The notes under the pieces are model-generated. The model did no database searches and was not told where the DNA came from. It was given only the letters and a program-made list of their open reading frames with translations. Below, piece after piece: positions 17,623-27,463 of a stretch of 64,000 nt of DNA. The stretch spans positions 1 to 64,000 of the forward strand of contig JAIBEZ010000077.1 of the NCBI GenBank assembly GCA_019459485.1. The letters are read 5' to 3'. Source of the stretch: Prolixibacteraceae bacterium (GTDB taxonomy: Bacteria; Bacteroidota; Bacteroidia; Bacteroidales; Prolixibacteraceae). The translations under genes and the position numbers were made by a program. The number at the start of each line of letters is the position of its first letter. The first letter of the stretch is position 1.

Positions 17623-19586
17623 TCGTAGAACGACCAGGCAACACCAATTCTGTAGGTGCGTCGGTAATATGGATAATCAGGTGCAGCATTAAAATTTTCG
17701 CCAACTAATCCTGAAGCTGCGTTCATTAATTTGAAGAAAACCCTGGTTCGTTTTAGCTTCAGATTAACATGAAAATCGATGAAAGGATAATTACCTATTT
17801 TTTGTTTGCTCTGAAGGTAAAATCTGGAAGTTCCGGGTTCGTATGCATCTGCATAAAATGAAGTATTGTATCGGGTATCAATCCCAAGCTGCGCATATAA
17901 AACCTTAGAAATAACGGTTCTGTAATTCATACTGATATATCCTGCAACCGCCGGCAAATGAATATAATTTTCGTTACTCCCTTTCTGCGCCAGAAACTGG
18001 GTGCGTATCAACCAGTGTTTACTGTCGAAATCTTTATTTAAATAGGCCGAAAGAATAAGCAATTCACTGCCTTGAGTTGGCAAAGCTGCTTCGTTGTTAT
18101 ATATATAATTTCCAAGGAGCGAATAACCAGCCCCAATGGTTGTCCTGAATTCCTGCGAATGGACGCTCGCCCGGATTGTCATTTCGTTGATATTGTCGAA
18201 GTTATTTTGCCATTCAAAATGGTTCGAATAATAATACTGGTCGAAATATTCAGGAACCAGTGATTTCAGGCTACCTTCAATACGCAGACTGGTGGTGTCC
18301 TTACCAATTCGCAAAGGTTTATTGATGAAACCGTTCAACTCTGTCTGACCGGCGCGGTAACCGGTAAGGTAAATTCGTCCGTCGGCCTCCCACTGCCAGA
18401 ATTTTCCTTCATTCCTGAATAATCCACCACCTACAAACGTATTCGATTGCTTTTCAGGATAATATTTCCCGGGAGCTGAAAACAGGTACCAAAGCTGATC
18501 ATTGCCGATGTATGCGCGTTTTCCGAAAGTATATTTCCGGTCAGGGGCTTCATAAATCTTGATTTGAAAAATATTGGTCAGACGAGTGTATTTCAAGCTA
18601 TCGTTGGTACTGATGGTATCAATAAATGCATTTTCAAAGAAATTTTGTGCATTGTCTTTGGTAAACTTGCGTTTGTTGCCCGAATATTCAAGTTCATGAA
18701 TAAACCCAACCCTTGGAATAAATGCGTCAACAATATATTCAGCGCTATCGGCTTCCACCGTTTTTCCCAGCCGGTATTCGTTCGATGTGTAAAAATTATT
18801 GTTCTGTATTTTATTTACAGCATCGTCCATTTTGACCGTGTAATCCTCAGTTTTATTGTTCTCGCTGACGGCTGCAATCCCGCCATTTTCCTGCCCTTGC
18901 AAACGATTAAAAATAATGTTTGAATGAGAAACAAATGCATTTGAATTGTAGGATGTTACAATTCCAATGTTGTGAAATTTATTCTCCTGCTTTGGATACT
19001 GCCCCTGCGACCGCGTTTGATTGTAAATAAATTCGAAATTGAGTTTTTGATTTACATTTTGCGAATGAATAACATTGAACCTCGTTTCATTCTTCGAACT
19101 TCGGTTTTCACTTTGCGTGTAATCCAAAACCGTATAAGGTGTTGTGGTATTAAAGTATTGAATTTGCGAAGGAGTGAGCCAGTAAGCATCGAACGAGCGG
19201 GCAAAATAAAAATCGGAATTGAATTTGCGTTTTAGAAAGTCGTTTGTCTGGTAGGCGCCACCGTTGTTTCCGGTAAAAATATTGCTGATGGTGCGTTGCT
19301 CAAACGGATGATAAACATGAAAAAACGAAAGCGTCGTATCCAATTCCGAAGGATCCATTCTTGCACCCTGATCGGTTAATTCCCAGACCTTTATAACGGA
19401 TGGAATACTTGGTTTTTTAGCTTGTTCTTCCGATTCTTCAGTCGATTGATTGGCAGCATCGGTGTTACTTCCGGTATTTCCCCCCATTGTACGACCGGAA
19501 GGTAAACCTCCGGGTCTCACTTGCGCATTGGCCTGAATAACAATCAGAAACACTGCTAAAACTATGTAAATGTATTTTCCAGACAT
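17619..19586 (-). CDS. Putative outer-membrane porin (Porin_10 type)
   Basis: 655 residues. It has a signal peptide (about 1-21, cut after NAQ), then a low-complexity Ser/Thr/Asn-rich segment, a short N-terminal domain and a long run of amphipathic beta strands ending RIGVAWSFYD, a typical outer-membrane barrel terminus. Large porins of this kind with this layout are common in Bacteroidota; transport specificity is unknown. It has its own full promoter (19594-19623) and appears monocistronic. Confidence 0.8.
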   Translation of the reverse strand: MSGKYIYIVLAVFLIVIQANAQVRPGGLPSGRTMGGNTGSNTDAANQSTEESEEQAKKPSIPSVIKVWELTDQGARMDPSELDTTLSFFHVYHPFEQRTISNIFTGNNGGAYQTNDFLKRKFNSDFYFARSFDAYWLTPSQIQYFNTTTPYTVLDYTQSENRSSKNETRFNVIHSQNVNQKLNFEFIYNQTRSQGQYPKQENKFHNIGIVTSYNSNAFVSHSNIIFNRLQGQENGGIAAVSENNKTEDYTVKMDDAVNKIQNNNFYTSNEYRLGKTVEADSAEYIVDAFIPRVGFIHELEYSGNKRKFTKDNAQNFFENAFIDTISTNDSLKYTRLTNIFQIKIYEAPDRKYTFGKRAYIGNDQLWYLFSAPGKYYPEKQSNTFVGGGLFRNEGKFWQWEADGRIYLTGYRAGQTELNGFINKPLRIGKDTTSLRIEGSLKSLVPEYFDQYYYSNHFEWQNNFDNINEMTIRASVHSQEFRTTIGAGYSLLGNYIYNNEAALPTQGSELLILSAYLNKDFDSKHWLIRTQFLAQKGSNENYIHLPAVAGYISMNYRTVISKVLYAQLGIDTRYNTSFYADAYEPGTSRFYLQSKQKIGNYPFIDFHVNLKLKRTRVFFKLMNAASGLVGENFNAAPDYPYYRRTYRIGVAWSFYD

Positions 19587-19593
19587 GTAGGCG

Positions 19594-19623
19594 CAAAGAT
19601 AATTAAATATGATACCCCGTCAA
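19594..19623 (-). promoter_or_regulatory. Promoter of the porin gene
   Basis: On the minus strand: TTG at 19623-19621, a 19-base spacer, then TATCTTTG at 19601-19594, eight bases before the ATG. Both elements fit the Bacteroidota consensus. The leader would be almost absent. Confidence 0.55.
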
Positions 19624-19815
19624 TAATTGTCAATAAAAGAAACATGGCTTTAAACAGGAATAAAAAACCCTGATGTAAACATGTAAACCAAACGGATAAT
19701 TGTCGGAAATATGATTTTATTCTATGCTAAAAAGTGTATTATTTGAAGAAGTTTTCAACCAATTGTTGTTAATTATTGGTTGAGACAGTTTAGATGAATC
19801 CACTTTTGTTTTCTT

Positions 19816-19823
19816 TATATTTG
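19816..19823 (+). promoter_or_regulatory. -7 box for parE-parC
   Basis: TATATTTG, a full TAnnTTTG match. It overlaps an in-frame GTG at 19823, so the true parE start is the ATG at 19844. Confidence 0.5.
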
Positions 19824-19843
19824 TGCCAAATTGCAAAAAGAAT

Positions 19844-21676
19844 ATGGTCTCGAATTACGATGAAGGTTCAATAATAACGCTTGACTGGCAGGAACATATA
19901 CGGAAACGCCCTGGTATGTACATCGGCAAACTGGGAGATGGCACAGCAGGTGACGATGGAATTTATGTTTTACTGAAGGAAGTAGTTGACAACTCCATCG
20001 ATGAATTTATGATGGGGAACGGAAAGAAGATTGAAATACATGTCAGCGATGAACTGGTGACCATCCGCGATTTTGGTCGTGGTGTGCCACTCGGAAAATT
20101 GCTCGACGTTGCTTCGAAAATGAACACCGGGGCAAAATACGATTCCGAAGTTTTTAAAAAGTCGGTCGGGTTGAATGGTGTTGGGATTAAAGCTGTGAAT
20201 GCTTTGTCGAGCCACTTTTTAATCAAATCGTTTCGCGAAGGCGAGGTGAAAGAAATCAGTTTCAGCGAAGGAATTCTGAAAGAAGAAAACGATGTGGCAC
20301 AAACCGATCAGCCAAACGGAACTTACGTAGCTTTCACTCCTGATCTTAAGATATTTAAAGGTTATCATTATATCGACGATTATGTGGTCAATATGATGAA
20401 AACCTATTCGTTCCTGAATTGCGGACTTGTAATGGAGTTCAACGGAGAGAAATTTCATTCGAAAAACGGATTGAAAGATTTGCTCGAAGAATATCAGGAA
20501 TCTGAATCACTGTATCCGGTTATTCACCTGAAAAACGGCGACATCGAGGTTGCCATCACCCACGGAAATCAATACGGCGAAGATTATTACTCGTTTGTAA
20601 ACGGACAGCACACCACACAGGGCGGAACCCATCTGGTGGCTTTTCGCGAAGCCATTGTAAAAACGATCCGCGACTTTTATAAAAAGGATTTCGATCCATC
20701 CGACATCCGCGCTTCCATTGTGGCAGCCATCAGCATAAAAGTGGAAGAACCTGTTTTCGAATCGCAAACCAAAACAAAACTTGGCTCGAAAGACATTGGC
20801 CCCAACGGCCCGAGCGTGAGAAATTTCGTCGCGAATTTCGTTCAGAAAGAACTCGACAATTACCTGCACAAAAATCCGGATGTTTCCGAAGTATTGCTGC
20901 GGCGAATTCAGGAATCGGAACGGGAACGCAAGGCCATTTCAGGAATTAAAAAACTGGCCAAACAACGCTCGAAAAAAGCAAACCTGCACAACCGAAAACT
21001 GCGCGATTGCCGTGTCCACCTGAACAGTACACACGAAGCGCGGGAAAATTCGTCCATTTTTATTACTGAAGGAGATTCGGCCAGTGGTTCGATCACCAAA
21101 TCGCGCGACGTGAATTTACAGGCTGTGTTTAGCCTGAAAGGAAAACCGCTGAACACTTACGGACTGACAAAAAAAGTGGTTTACGAGAACGAAGAGTTCA
21201 ACCTGTTGCAGGCCGCTCTGAACATTGAAGATAGCATGGACGATTTGCGCTACAACAAGGTAATTATCGCCACCGATGCCGACGTTGACGGAATGCACAT
21301 CCGCCTGTTGCTCATCACTTTTTTCCTGCAATTTTTTCCTGAAGTAATACGAAGAGGCCATCTGTATATTTTTCAAACACCGCTTTTCAGGGTTCGGAAC
21401 AAGAAAGTAACGCACTATTGCTACAACGAAGAAGAACGTGTTTCGGCCATCACGAAACTTGGCAAAACCGCCGAAATAACCCGGTTCAAAGGTTTGGGCG
21501 AGATTTCTCCTGATGAATTCAAAAATTTCATAGGACCAGATATTCGACTTGATCCAATTCTGATGAAGAAACATGAATCGGTATCTCAAATGCTTGAATT
21601 TTACATGGGAAAAAATACTCCTGAACGTCAGGACTTTATTATTGACAATCTGTATGTAGAAAAGGACGATTTCTAA
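19844..21676 (+). CDS. parE: DNA topoisomerase IV subunit B
   Basis: ATPase subunit of the type IIA topoisomerase that decatenates daughter chromosomes. 610 residues from the ATG at 19844. GHKL ATPase signatures are visible ([31 protein letters not shown]), then the TOPRIM domain with EGDSASGS and [12 protein letters not shown], and the C-terminal FKGLGEI region. The short length (no long insert) separates it from GyrB of most bacteria. parC follows 66 bases later, with a hairpin in between. Confidence 0.93.
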   Translation: MVSNYDEGSIITLDWQEHIRKRPGMYIGKLGDGTAGDDGIYVLLKEVVDNSIDEFMMGNGKKIEIHVSDELVTIRDFGRGVPLGKLLDVASKMNTGAKYDSEVFKKSVGLNGVGIKAVNALSSHFLIKSFREGEVKEISFSEGILKEENDVAQTDQPNGTYVAFTPDLKIFKGYHYIDDYVVNMMKTYSFLNCGLVMEFNGEKFHSKNGLKDLLEEYQESESLYPVIHLKNGDIEVAITHGNQYGEDYYSFVNGQHTTQGGTHLVAFREAIVKTIRDFYKKDFDPSDIRASIVAAISIKVEEPVFESQTKTKLGSKDIGPNGPSVRNFVANFVQKELDNYLHKNPDVSEVLLRRIQESERERKAISGIKKLAKQRSKKANLHNRKLRDCRVHLNSTHEARENSSIFITEGDSASGSITKSRDVNLQAVFSLKGKPLNTYGLTKKVVYENEEFNLLQAALNIEDSMDDLRYNKVIIATDADVDGMHIRLLLITFFLQFFPEVIRRGHLYIFQTPLFRVRNKKVTHYCYNEEERVSAITKLGKTAEITRFKGLGEISPDEFKNFIGPDIRLDPILMKKHESVSQMLEFYMGKNTPERQDFIIDNLYVEKDDF

Positions 21677-21685
21677 AAGGTGAGA

Positions 21686-21720
21686 TACTGAGCGGATGAC
21701 TTTGAGTCACCCACTCAGTA
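21686..21720 (+). repeat. Hairpin between parE and parC
   Basis: TACTGAG at 21686-21692 pairs with CTCAGTA at 21714-21720, with an inner stem TGACT/AGTCA. There is no T-run after it. It may moderate read-through or stabilise the upstream message. Confidence 0.5.
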
Positions 21721-21742
21721 AAAATTATTGTAATTAGCTAAA

Positions 21743-24388
21743 ATGACTGAAGAAAATACCAACAAGGAAGAATTCCAGAAGGAAGAAAAAAAAGACGGCA
21801 TTATTTATTTGTCGGGAATGTACCAGCAATGGTTTCTTGATTATGCTTCGTATGTTATTCTTGAACGCGCGGTTCCCTATGTTGAGGATGGTTTAAAGCC
21901 GGTTCAGCGGAGGATTTTGCATGCCATGAATATGATGGACGACGGACGCTTCAACAAAGTGGCCAACATCATCGGTCAAACCATGCAGTACCATCCGCAT
22001 GGCGACGCATCCATTGGCGATGCCCTCGTTCAGCTCGGGCAAAAGGATTTACTGATCGATGCGCAGGGAAACTGGGGAAATATTCTCACGGGCGACAGCT
22101 CGGCAGCTCCCCGATACATAGAAGCACGCTTGTCGAAATTTGCACTTGATGTTGTTTTCAATCCTAAAACGACCAAATGGAAATTATCTTATGACGGACG
22201 TAATCGGGAACCAATCGCACTTCCGGTGAAATTTCCGTTATTGCTGGCCCAGGGAGTTGAAGGGATTGCCGTTGGATTGGCCTGCAAAATACTGCCCCAC
22301 AATTTTATTGAATTGGTTGATGCATCCATCGCTTATCTGCGTGGCGAAGACTTTGAATTATATCCTGATTTTCCGACCGGTGGATCCGGCGATTTCTCGC
22401 GTTACAACGACGGAATACGCGGCGCTTCGATTAAAGTCAGAGCTAAAATTGAAAAGAAAGACAGCAAAACGCTGGTCGTAACTGAAGTTCCATTTGGAAG
22501 AACTACTTCTACACTGATCGAATCCATCATCAAGGCCAACGACAAGGGAAAAATTAAGATTCGCAAGATTGACGACAACACCTCCGATAAAGTGGAAATT
22601 CTTATCCATCTGATTCCCGGAATGTCGTCGGACAAAACCATCGATGCATTGTTTGCCTTTACCGATTGTGAAATATCCATTTCGCCCAACAGCGCAACTA
22701 TACAGGATGACAAACCTAAATTTATCGGTGTCAGCGAAATCCTGAAAATAAATACCGACCAGACAGTTGCCCTGCTGAAACTTGAACTCGAAATAAAAAA
22801 GGCAGAACTGGAAGAAGCCTGGCATTTTTCATCGCTCGAAAAAATATTCATCGAAGAGCGCATTTACAAAGACAAAGAGTTTGAAGATTCGGCAAACATG
22901 GATGAGGCAATCGATCATATTGATTTTCGCCTTACGCCATGGAAACCAAAGCTAAAACGGGAAGTTACCCGCGAAGATATTTTGCGCCTGATGGAAATCA
23001 AAATGGCGCGCATCCTGAAATTCAATACCGACAAGGCCAACGATCATTTGCTGGCCATTGAAGAAGAGATTGAAGCAATCAATAAAAATATCCTGAATAT
23101 TATTCCATTTACGATTGCCTGGTACGAACGCCTCCGCACGAAATACGGAAAAGGCCGCGAACGTCGCACCGAAATCAGGAATTTTGAAAATATTGTGGCT
23201 TCAAAAGTGGTGGTGGCAAACGAAAAACTCTACATCGACCGGGTGGAAGGTTTTATGGGAACCAGCCTCAAAAAAGCCGAATACATTTGCGATTGCTCCG
23301 ACATGGACGATGTGATCGTTTTCAGGAAAGACGGAACCTACATTGTTTCAAAGGTTTCGGAAAAGGCATTCATCGGAAAAAACCTTTTGCACATTGCCAT
23401 CTTCAAGAAAAACGACAACCGCACCATTTACAACGTGGTGTATCGCGACGGCAAAAACGGGTTTATTTACATGAAGCGTGTGGCTGTAACCGGCGTCACC
23501 CGCGACAAGGAATACGATCTGACACAGGGAACTCCAGGTTCACGCATTCTGTATTTCAGCGAAAATCCGAATGGCGAAGCCGAAGTTTTGCGCGTAACCC
23601 TGAAGCCTAAACCGCGCATCAAAAAGCTGATTTTTGAAGTTGATTTTGGCGAACTGGCCATCAAAGGACGTGCTTCTATGGGCAATATCATGACCAAGAA
23701 CGAAATACATAAAATAGCACTGAAGGAAAAAGGAGTTTCAACACTTGGCGGACGCAAAATTTGGTTCGACGAAGACGTTCGGAGGCTTAATTCCGACAAT
23801 CGCGGCAAGTTCCTCGGCGAATTCAGCGCCGACGACATGATTCTGGTCATCTATAAAAACGGTGATTATCTGTTGTGCAATTTTGATTTGTCGAACCATT
23901 TCAACGACGGCATTTTGCTCATCGAAAAATACAATCCGGATAAGGTACTTACAGCTGTTTATTTTGACGCCGAACAGGGCTACTATTACGTGAAACGTTT
24001 CCCGATAGATGAAACACAGAAGGAAGTTGGGTTCATCGGCGAATTCCCAGAGAACAAACTCTACAGTTATACCTGGGTGGGACATCCACGCTTGGAGCTT
24101 GAGTTTGGCGGCAAGAACGAAGGTCGGGAACCTGAAATTATTGATGTAGCCGAATTTATCGGGGTAAAATCGCACAAGGCCAAAGGCAAGCGTCTTTCGA
24201 CTTATGAAATAAAAAAAATAAACGAGTTGGAACCGGTTATTTCTGACGAAGAAGTGGCTGAAGAACCTGTTGAAGAAGTGAAGAATCCGGACATCGTAAT
24301 TCCGGATCTTGAAGATTTGCTGTTTGGAACCGACAAGCCAACCAATGGAGATGAACCGCCGCCAAATCAGATGGAAATTGAGTTCTGA
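21743..24388 (+). CDS. parC: DNA topoisomerase IV subunit A
   Basis: DNA-cleaving subunit of topoisomerase IV, partner of the parE product just upstream. 881 residues. The active-site tyrosine is Y125 in SSAAPRYIEARL; the breakage-reunion domain covers about 20-470 and the C-terminal beta-pinwheel follows. The last 70 residues are acidic and proline-rich (EEVAEEPVEEVKNPD), probably a flexible tail. Quinolone-determining positions lie near MQYHPHGDASIGDA. Confidence 0.94.
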   Translation: MTEENTNKEEFQKEEKKDGIIYLSGMYQQWFLDYASYVILERAVPYVEDGLKPVQRRILHAMNMMDDGRFNKVANIIGQTMQYHPHGDASIGDALVQLGQKDLLIDAQGNWGNILTGDSSAAPRYIEARLSKFALDVVFNPKTTKWKLSYDGRNREPIALPVKFPLLLAQGVEGIAVGLACKILPHNFIELVDASIAYLRGEDFELYPDFPTGGSGDFSRYNDGIRGASIKVRAKIEKKDSKTLVVTEVPFGRTTSTLIESIIKANDKGKIKIRKIDDNTSDKVEILIHLIPGMSSDKTIDALFAFTDCEISISPNSATIQDDKPKFIGVSEILKINTDQTVALLKLELEIKKAELEEAWHFSSLEKIFIEERIYKDKEFEDSANMDEAIDHIDFRLTPWKPKLKREVTREDILRLMEIKMARILKFNTDKANDHLLAIEEEIEAINKNILNIIPFTIAWYERLRTKYGKGRERRTEIRNFENIVASKVVVANEKLYIDRVEGFMGTSLKKAEYICDCSDMDDVIVFRKDGTYIVSKVSEKAFIGKNLLHIAIFKKNDNRTIYNVVYRDGKNGFIYMKRVAVTGVTRDKEYDLTQGTPGSRILYFSENPNGEAEVLRVTLKPKPRIKKLIFEVDFGELAIKGRASMGNIMTKNEIHKIALKEKGVSTLGGRKIWFDEDVRRLNSDNRGKFLGEFSADDMILVIYKNGDYLLCNFDLSNHFNDGILLIEKYNPDKVLTAVYFDAEQGYYYVKRFPIDETQKEVGFIGEFPENKLYSYTWVGHPRLELEFGGKNEGREPEIIDVAEFIGVKSHKAKGKRLSTYEIKKINELEPVISDEEVAEEPVEEVKNPDIVIPDLEDLLFGTDKPTNGDEPPPNQMEIEF

Positions 24389-24404
24389 CGAATGAGTTTA
24401 TTTT

Positions 24405-24518
24405 GATGGAATATCCAATGTCCAATATTGAATAACCAATATCCAATAAAAAAAAAGAAATTCGACAAAGATAGACAAAGCGGAACTTGAAACTTTGAAC
24501 TTGAAACCTGGAACTGTA
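24405..24518. repeat. Intergenic microrepeats before aroK
   Basis: First a run of CCAATATCCAAT-type units (24410-24449), then GAACTTGAAACTTTGAACTTG-like units (24482-24515) that stop just before the aroK start codon. The same second unit occurs at 381-415 and 48060-48092. Confidence 0.5.
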
Positions 24519-24520
24519 AA

Positions 24521-25027
24521 ATGCGAATATACTTAATCGGCTACATGGGATGCGGAAAAACGACTTTGGGACGAAAGCTGGCCGCTACTTTAAACCTTAC
24601 TTTTGTTGATCTGGATACTTTTCTGGAAGAGAAATATTTCCGCACAATTCCACAAATTTTCAAAGAGGAAGGCGAAGCTGAATTTCGCAGGAAAGAGCAA
24701 AATGTATTGCATGAAGTTTCCACTTTCGATGATGTAATTGTGGCAACAGGTGGCGGCGCTCCCTGTTTTTTCGACAACATGGAAGTGATGAATACTACCG
24801 GTTTCTGTATTTTTCTGGATGTGGATACCGATTCGCTGGTCAGCCGCCTGATTCATGCAAAAACAGAACGCCCGATCATCAAAGGTAAATCGCTGGAAGA
24901 ATTGAAACTATTCATTGAAGAGATGATGCTGAAACGGCGTCCCTACTACGAAAAAGCAAGGTACATTTTGAAAGGCAGCGAAATTAAACCTGAACAGGTT
25001 CTTGAGATTGTAAAAAATCACGACTGA
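24521..25027 (+). CDS. aroK: Shikimate kinase
   Basis: Phosphorylates shikimate with ATP, the fifth step of the chorismate pathway. 168 residues, usual length. Walker A is GYMGCGKTTLGRKLA at about 7-21; the shikimate-binding DLD and ATGGGAP motifs and the lid region RPYYEKA are present. It overlaps the 3' end of miaA on the opposite strand by 10 bases. Confidence 0.95.
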   Translation: MRIYLIGYMGCGKTTLGRKLAATLNLTFVDLDTFLEEKYFRTIPQIFKEEGEAEFRRKEQNVLHEVSTFDDVIVATGGGAPCFFDNMEVMNTTGFCIFLDVDTDSLVSRLIHAKTERPIIKGKSLEELKLFIEEMMLKRRPYYEKARYILKGSEIKPEQVLEIVKNHD

Positions 25028-25953
25028 GGATTGTTGTACCACTCCAGAATCCGCTCAAGCTTCTCATCCAAAGGCATATATCCATCGAGCCAATTTATTT
25101 CAATGCCTTGTTTTTCCATTCTCCGGAACCAGGTCATCTGCCGTTTGGCAAACTGGTGAATGGCAACATTTAATCCGTCAAACATTTGCTGAAAAGTGAG
25201 TTTCCCCATCAGATGCTGTGTCATGTATTTGTATTCCAGACCGTAATAAGTCAATTGTTCCGGAGTTAATCCGCTGTCGAGCAAACGCTGCACTTCGTCC
25301 AGCATTCCATCTTTCAACCGCTGTTTCAATCTGATAGTGATCCTTTTCCTGCGCGAATCACGGTCGAATTTCACCCCAACCACCAAACTCTTTATGTCCG
25401 GCATTCCCGTATCAATTTCAGGATGAGTTAAATAGTACTCTTCAATTTCGATGGCACGAATTGCCCGTTTTGAACTTTCAGTATCGGTTTGATTGTGCAG
25501 GTAATTTTTGTACGATCTCAAAATTCCGGTCAGTTCCCAAAGCAATTTGTCATCCAGACTTTCGCGCAACGCTTCGTTTACCGGAACCTGAATCAGTTTG
25601 TAGTTTTTCAGGATGGCTTCCAGGTACAAGCCACTTCCACCGCACATTACTGCAAGTTTGCCCCGATTGGTTACATCATCAAAAATCTTTAAAAAATCTT
25701 TCTGGTATTCATACACATTGTATTCGTATCCCGCGTCAACAATGTCAATCAGGTGGTAAGGAACCGGTTTCCCGTCCACCAAATAATCGGCGTAATCTTT
25801 ACCGGTTCCCAGGTCCATTCCGCGATAAACCTGACGCGAATCGGCAGAAATGACTTCTCCACCGAGTACCGATGCGACTTTGGCGGCCACAGCCGTTTTT
25901 CCTGAAGCGGTTGGACCAAGAATGGTAATGAGATTGTATTTTTCGTTGTGCAT
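25018..25953 (-). CDS. miaA: tRNA dimethylallyltransferase
   Basis: Adds a dimethylallyl group to N6 of A37 in tRNAs reading UNN codons. 311 residues. The P-loop is GPTASGKTAVAAK near residue 14; DSRQVYRGMDLGTGK and YHLIDIV follow, and the C-terminal region contains KRQMTWFRR. Its start lies 77 bases from the divergent fic gene, and the two -7 boxes are only 14 bases apart. Confidence 0.95.
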   Translation of the reverse strand: MHNEKYNLITILGPTASGKTAVAAKVASVLGGEVISADSRQVYRGMDLGTGKDYADYLVDGKPVPYHLIDIVDAGYEYNVYEYQKDFLKIFDDVTNRGKLAVMCGGSGLYLEAILKNYKLIQVPVNEALRESLDDKLLWELTGILRSYKNYLHNQTDTESSKRAIRAIEIEEYYLTHPEIDTGMPDIKSLVVGVKFDRDSRRKRITIRLKQRLKDGMLDEVQRLLDSGLTPEQLTYYGLEYKYMTQHLMGKLTFQQMFDGLNVAIHQFAKRQMTWFRRMEKQGIEINWLDGYMPLDEKLERILEWYNNPQS

Positions 25954-25976
25954 GAATTCCTGGAATTTTAGAGACG

Positions 25977-25984
25977 CAAAAATA
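25977..25984 (-). promoter_or_regulatory. -7 box for miaA
   Basis: TATTTTTG on the minus strand, matching TAnnTTTG, 23 bases before the miaA ATG. Its -33 zone falls on the -7 box of the divergent fic gene. Confidence 0.5.
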
Positions 25985-25998
25985 CAGTTTTAAATTGT

Positions 25999-26006
25999 TA
26001 ATTTTG
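25999..26006 (+). promoter_or_regulatory. -7 box for the first fic gene
   Basis: TAATTTTG on the plus strand, matching TAnnTTTG, 24 bases before the ATG at 26031. It overlaps longer in-frame TTG starts, which are therefore unlikely. Confidence 0.45.
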
Positions 26007-26030
26007 AATTCAAATTTTCCAATAAAGGCC

Positions 26031-26789
26031 ATGGACAAAGCAAAAATTGAAGCGTTGGTATTAGATTACGAGTTTCGCTCGAAAGGAATTATTGATTTCG
26101 GGAAATACTCGTATTATGCCATCACGCATCATTCAACCAGCATCGAAGGAAGTACGCTGACAGAATCGCAGGTTGTTAATTTGCTTGAATATGGCAAACC
26201 GGCAACAAATAAACCTTTTGATCATCATTTAATGGTGGTTGATCATTTTCATGCCTTGCAATTTGTGGTGGGAGAAGCCGAAAAAAAACGAAAGCTGAGT
26301 CCGGAATTCCTTCAGGAAATAAGTGCTTTGATGATGAAGAATACAGGAGCTGAAGTAAATACGGCTTTGGGAAATTACAATATCGCCAGAGGCGAATTCC
26401 GCTTTGGTACGGTTCGGGCCGGAACAAGGACTTTCCCTGATTACAAAAAAGTGCCGGAAATGGTCGCTCAGCTTTGTAAGGAAACCAATGAAAAGCTGAA
26501 TACAGCCGATACTTTTGCAGAAAAATGTGATCTGGCCTTTCATGTTCATTTTCAGTTGGTAAGCATTCATCCTTTTGGCGACGGAAATGGGCGAACATCA
26601 AGATTACTAATGAATTTTGTGCAGGCATATTTTGGATTGCCACTTTCGATCGTTTTTCAGCAGGATCGCATTCGCTACATCAACGCACTTGAAGCTGCTC
26701 GGGCGAAAGAAACGGAACAACCGTTCTTCGATTTCATGTATTCACAATATTCCAAATTCCTGAAAAGGGAAATCGCACAGTTAAAATAA
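26031..26789 (+). CDS. Fic-domain AMP-transferase, self-inhibited type
   Basis: 252 residues. The catalytic loop is H180-PFGDGNGR188, complete for adenylylation of a target protein with ATP. An N-terminal inhibitory helix fits S-x-x-x-E-G (S35 to E39), so it is a class II Fic kept inactive by its own glutamate. There is no antitoxin gene next to it. I chose the ATG at 26031 rather than TTG at 25995 because of the -7 box in between. Targets are unknown. Confidence 0.85.
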   Translation: MDKAKIEALVLDYEFRSKGIIDFGKYSYYAITHHSTSIEGSTLTESQVVNLLEYGKPATNKPFDHHLMVVDHFHALQFVVGEAEKKRKLSPEFLQEISALMMKNTGAEVNTALGNYNIARGEFRFGTVRAGTRTFPDYKKVPEMVAQLCKETNEKLNTADTFAEKCDLAFHVHFQLVSIHPFGDGNGRTSRLLMNFVQAYFGLPLSIVFQQDRIRYINALEAARAKETEQPFFDFMYSQYSKFLKREIAQLK

Positions 26790-26811
26790 ATGGTTCGATT
26801 TGAAAGAAAAC

Positions 26812-26841
26812 TTTGAGTGATGCTTTAATAATGTATTTTTG
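26812..26841 (+). promoter_or_regulatory. Promoter of smpB
   Basis: TTTG at 26812-26815, an 18-base spacer and TATTTTTG at 26834-26841: both elements match consensus. The -7 box rules out the in-frame TTG at 26839 as start. Confidence 0.65.
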
Positions 26842-26859
26842 CAAAGCAAATACAACAGA

Positions 26860-27318
26860 ATGGTACGCAAACAACAAAATATAAGCATCAAAAATAAAAA
26901 GGCATTCTTTGATTACGAGATCATTGAAAACTTTTATGCCGGCATACAACTGGCCGGAACCGAAATAAAATCAATACGGGGAGCAAAAGCCAGCCTGGTA
27001 GATTCATACTGTTCTTTTGTGGGAACCCAATTGTACGTCAGGAACATGCACATTTCGGAATACGAATTGGGAACCTGTAACAACCACATTGCCAAACGCG
27101 ACCGCAAACTACTGCTGCACAAGAAAGAACTGACTAAGATTCAGAAAAAAGCCAAAGAAGGCGGGATCACCATTGTACCACTCAAACTTTTCATCAACGA
27201 CCGCGGACTGGCCAAATTGGAAATTTCGCTTGCCAAAGGGAAAAAAACCTTCGACAAACGCGAAACCCTGAAACTGAAAGACGCAACAAGGGAAATGGAC
27301 CGGGCAAGGAAGGAATAG
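26860..27318 (+). CDS. smpB: SsrA-binding protein SmpB
   Basis: Binds tmRNA and carries it into stalled ribosomes for trans-translation. 152 residues from the ATG at 26860. Signatures: [33 protein letters not shown], and the basic C-terminal tail that enters the decoding centre ([16 protein letters not shown]). No ssrA gene was seen nearby. Confidence 0.95.
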   Translation: MVRKQQNISIKNKKAFFDYEIIENFYAGIQLAGTEIKSIRGAKASLVDSYCSFVGTQLYVRNMHISEYELGTCNNHIAKRDRKLLLHKKELTKIQKKAKEGGITIVPLKLFINDRGLAKLEISLAKGKKTFDKRETLKLKDATREMDRARKE

Positions 27319-27324
27319 GCGGAA

Positions 27325-27405
27325 AGTCGGAAGACCGAAGACGGAAGACGGAAGACGGAAGACTGGAGTGCCGCTCCCTGAGCAGCGAAGCGTGTCGAAG
27401 GGAGC
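27325..27405 (+). repeat. GGAAGAC microrepeat and hairpin
   Basis: After smpB there is a run of GGAAGACC/GGAAGACGG units (about 27330-27364), then GCTCCCT at 27373-27379 pairing with AGGGAGC at 27399-27405 around an AGCAGCGAAGC-type loop. Both kinds of element look like dispersed intergenic repeats, not genes. Confidence 0.5.
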
Positions 27406-27463
27406 CCCCGCTCCTCCGGATATACCTCCAAGTTGTTCGAAGCAGCTGATGCTTATGTGCAAT

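Noticed and set aside
26790-27463. tmRNA (ssrA) gene near smpB
   Set aside because: No tRNA-like ends or tag frame were found in the gaps beside smpB.
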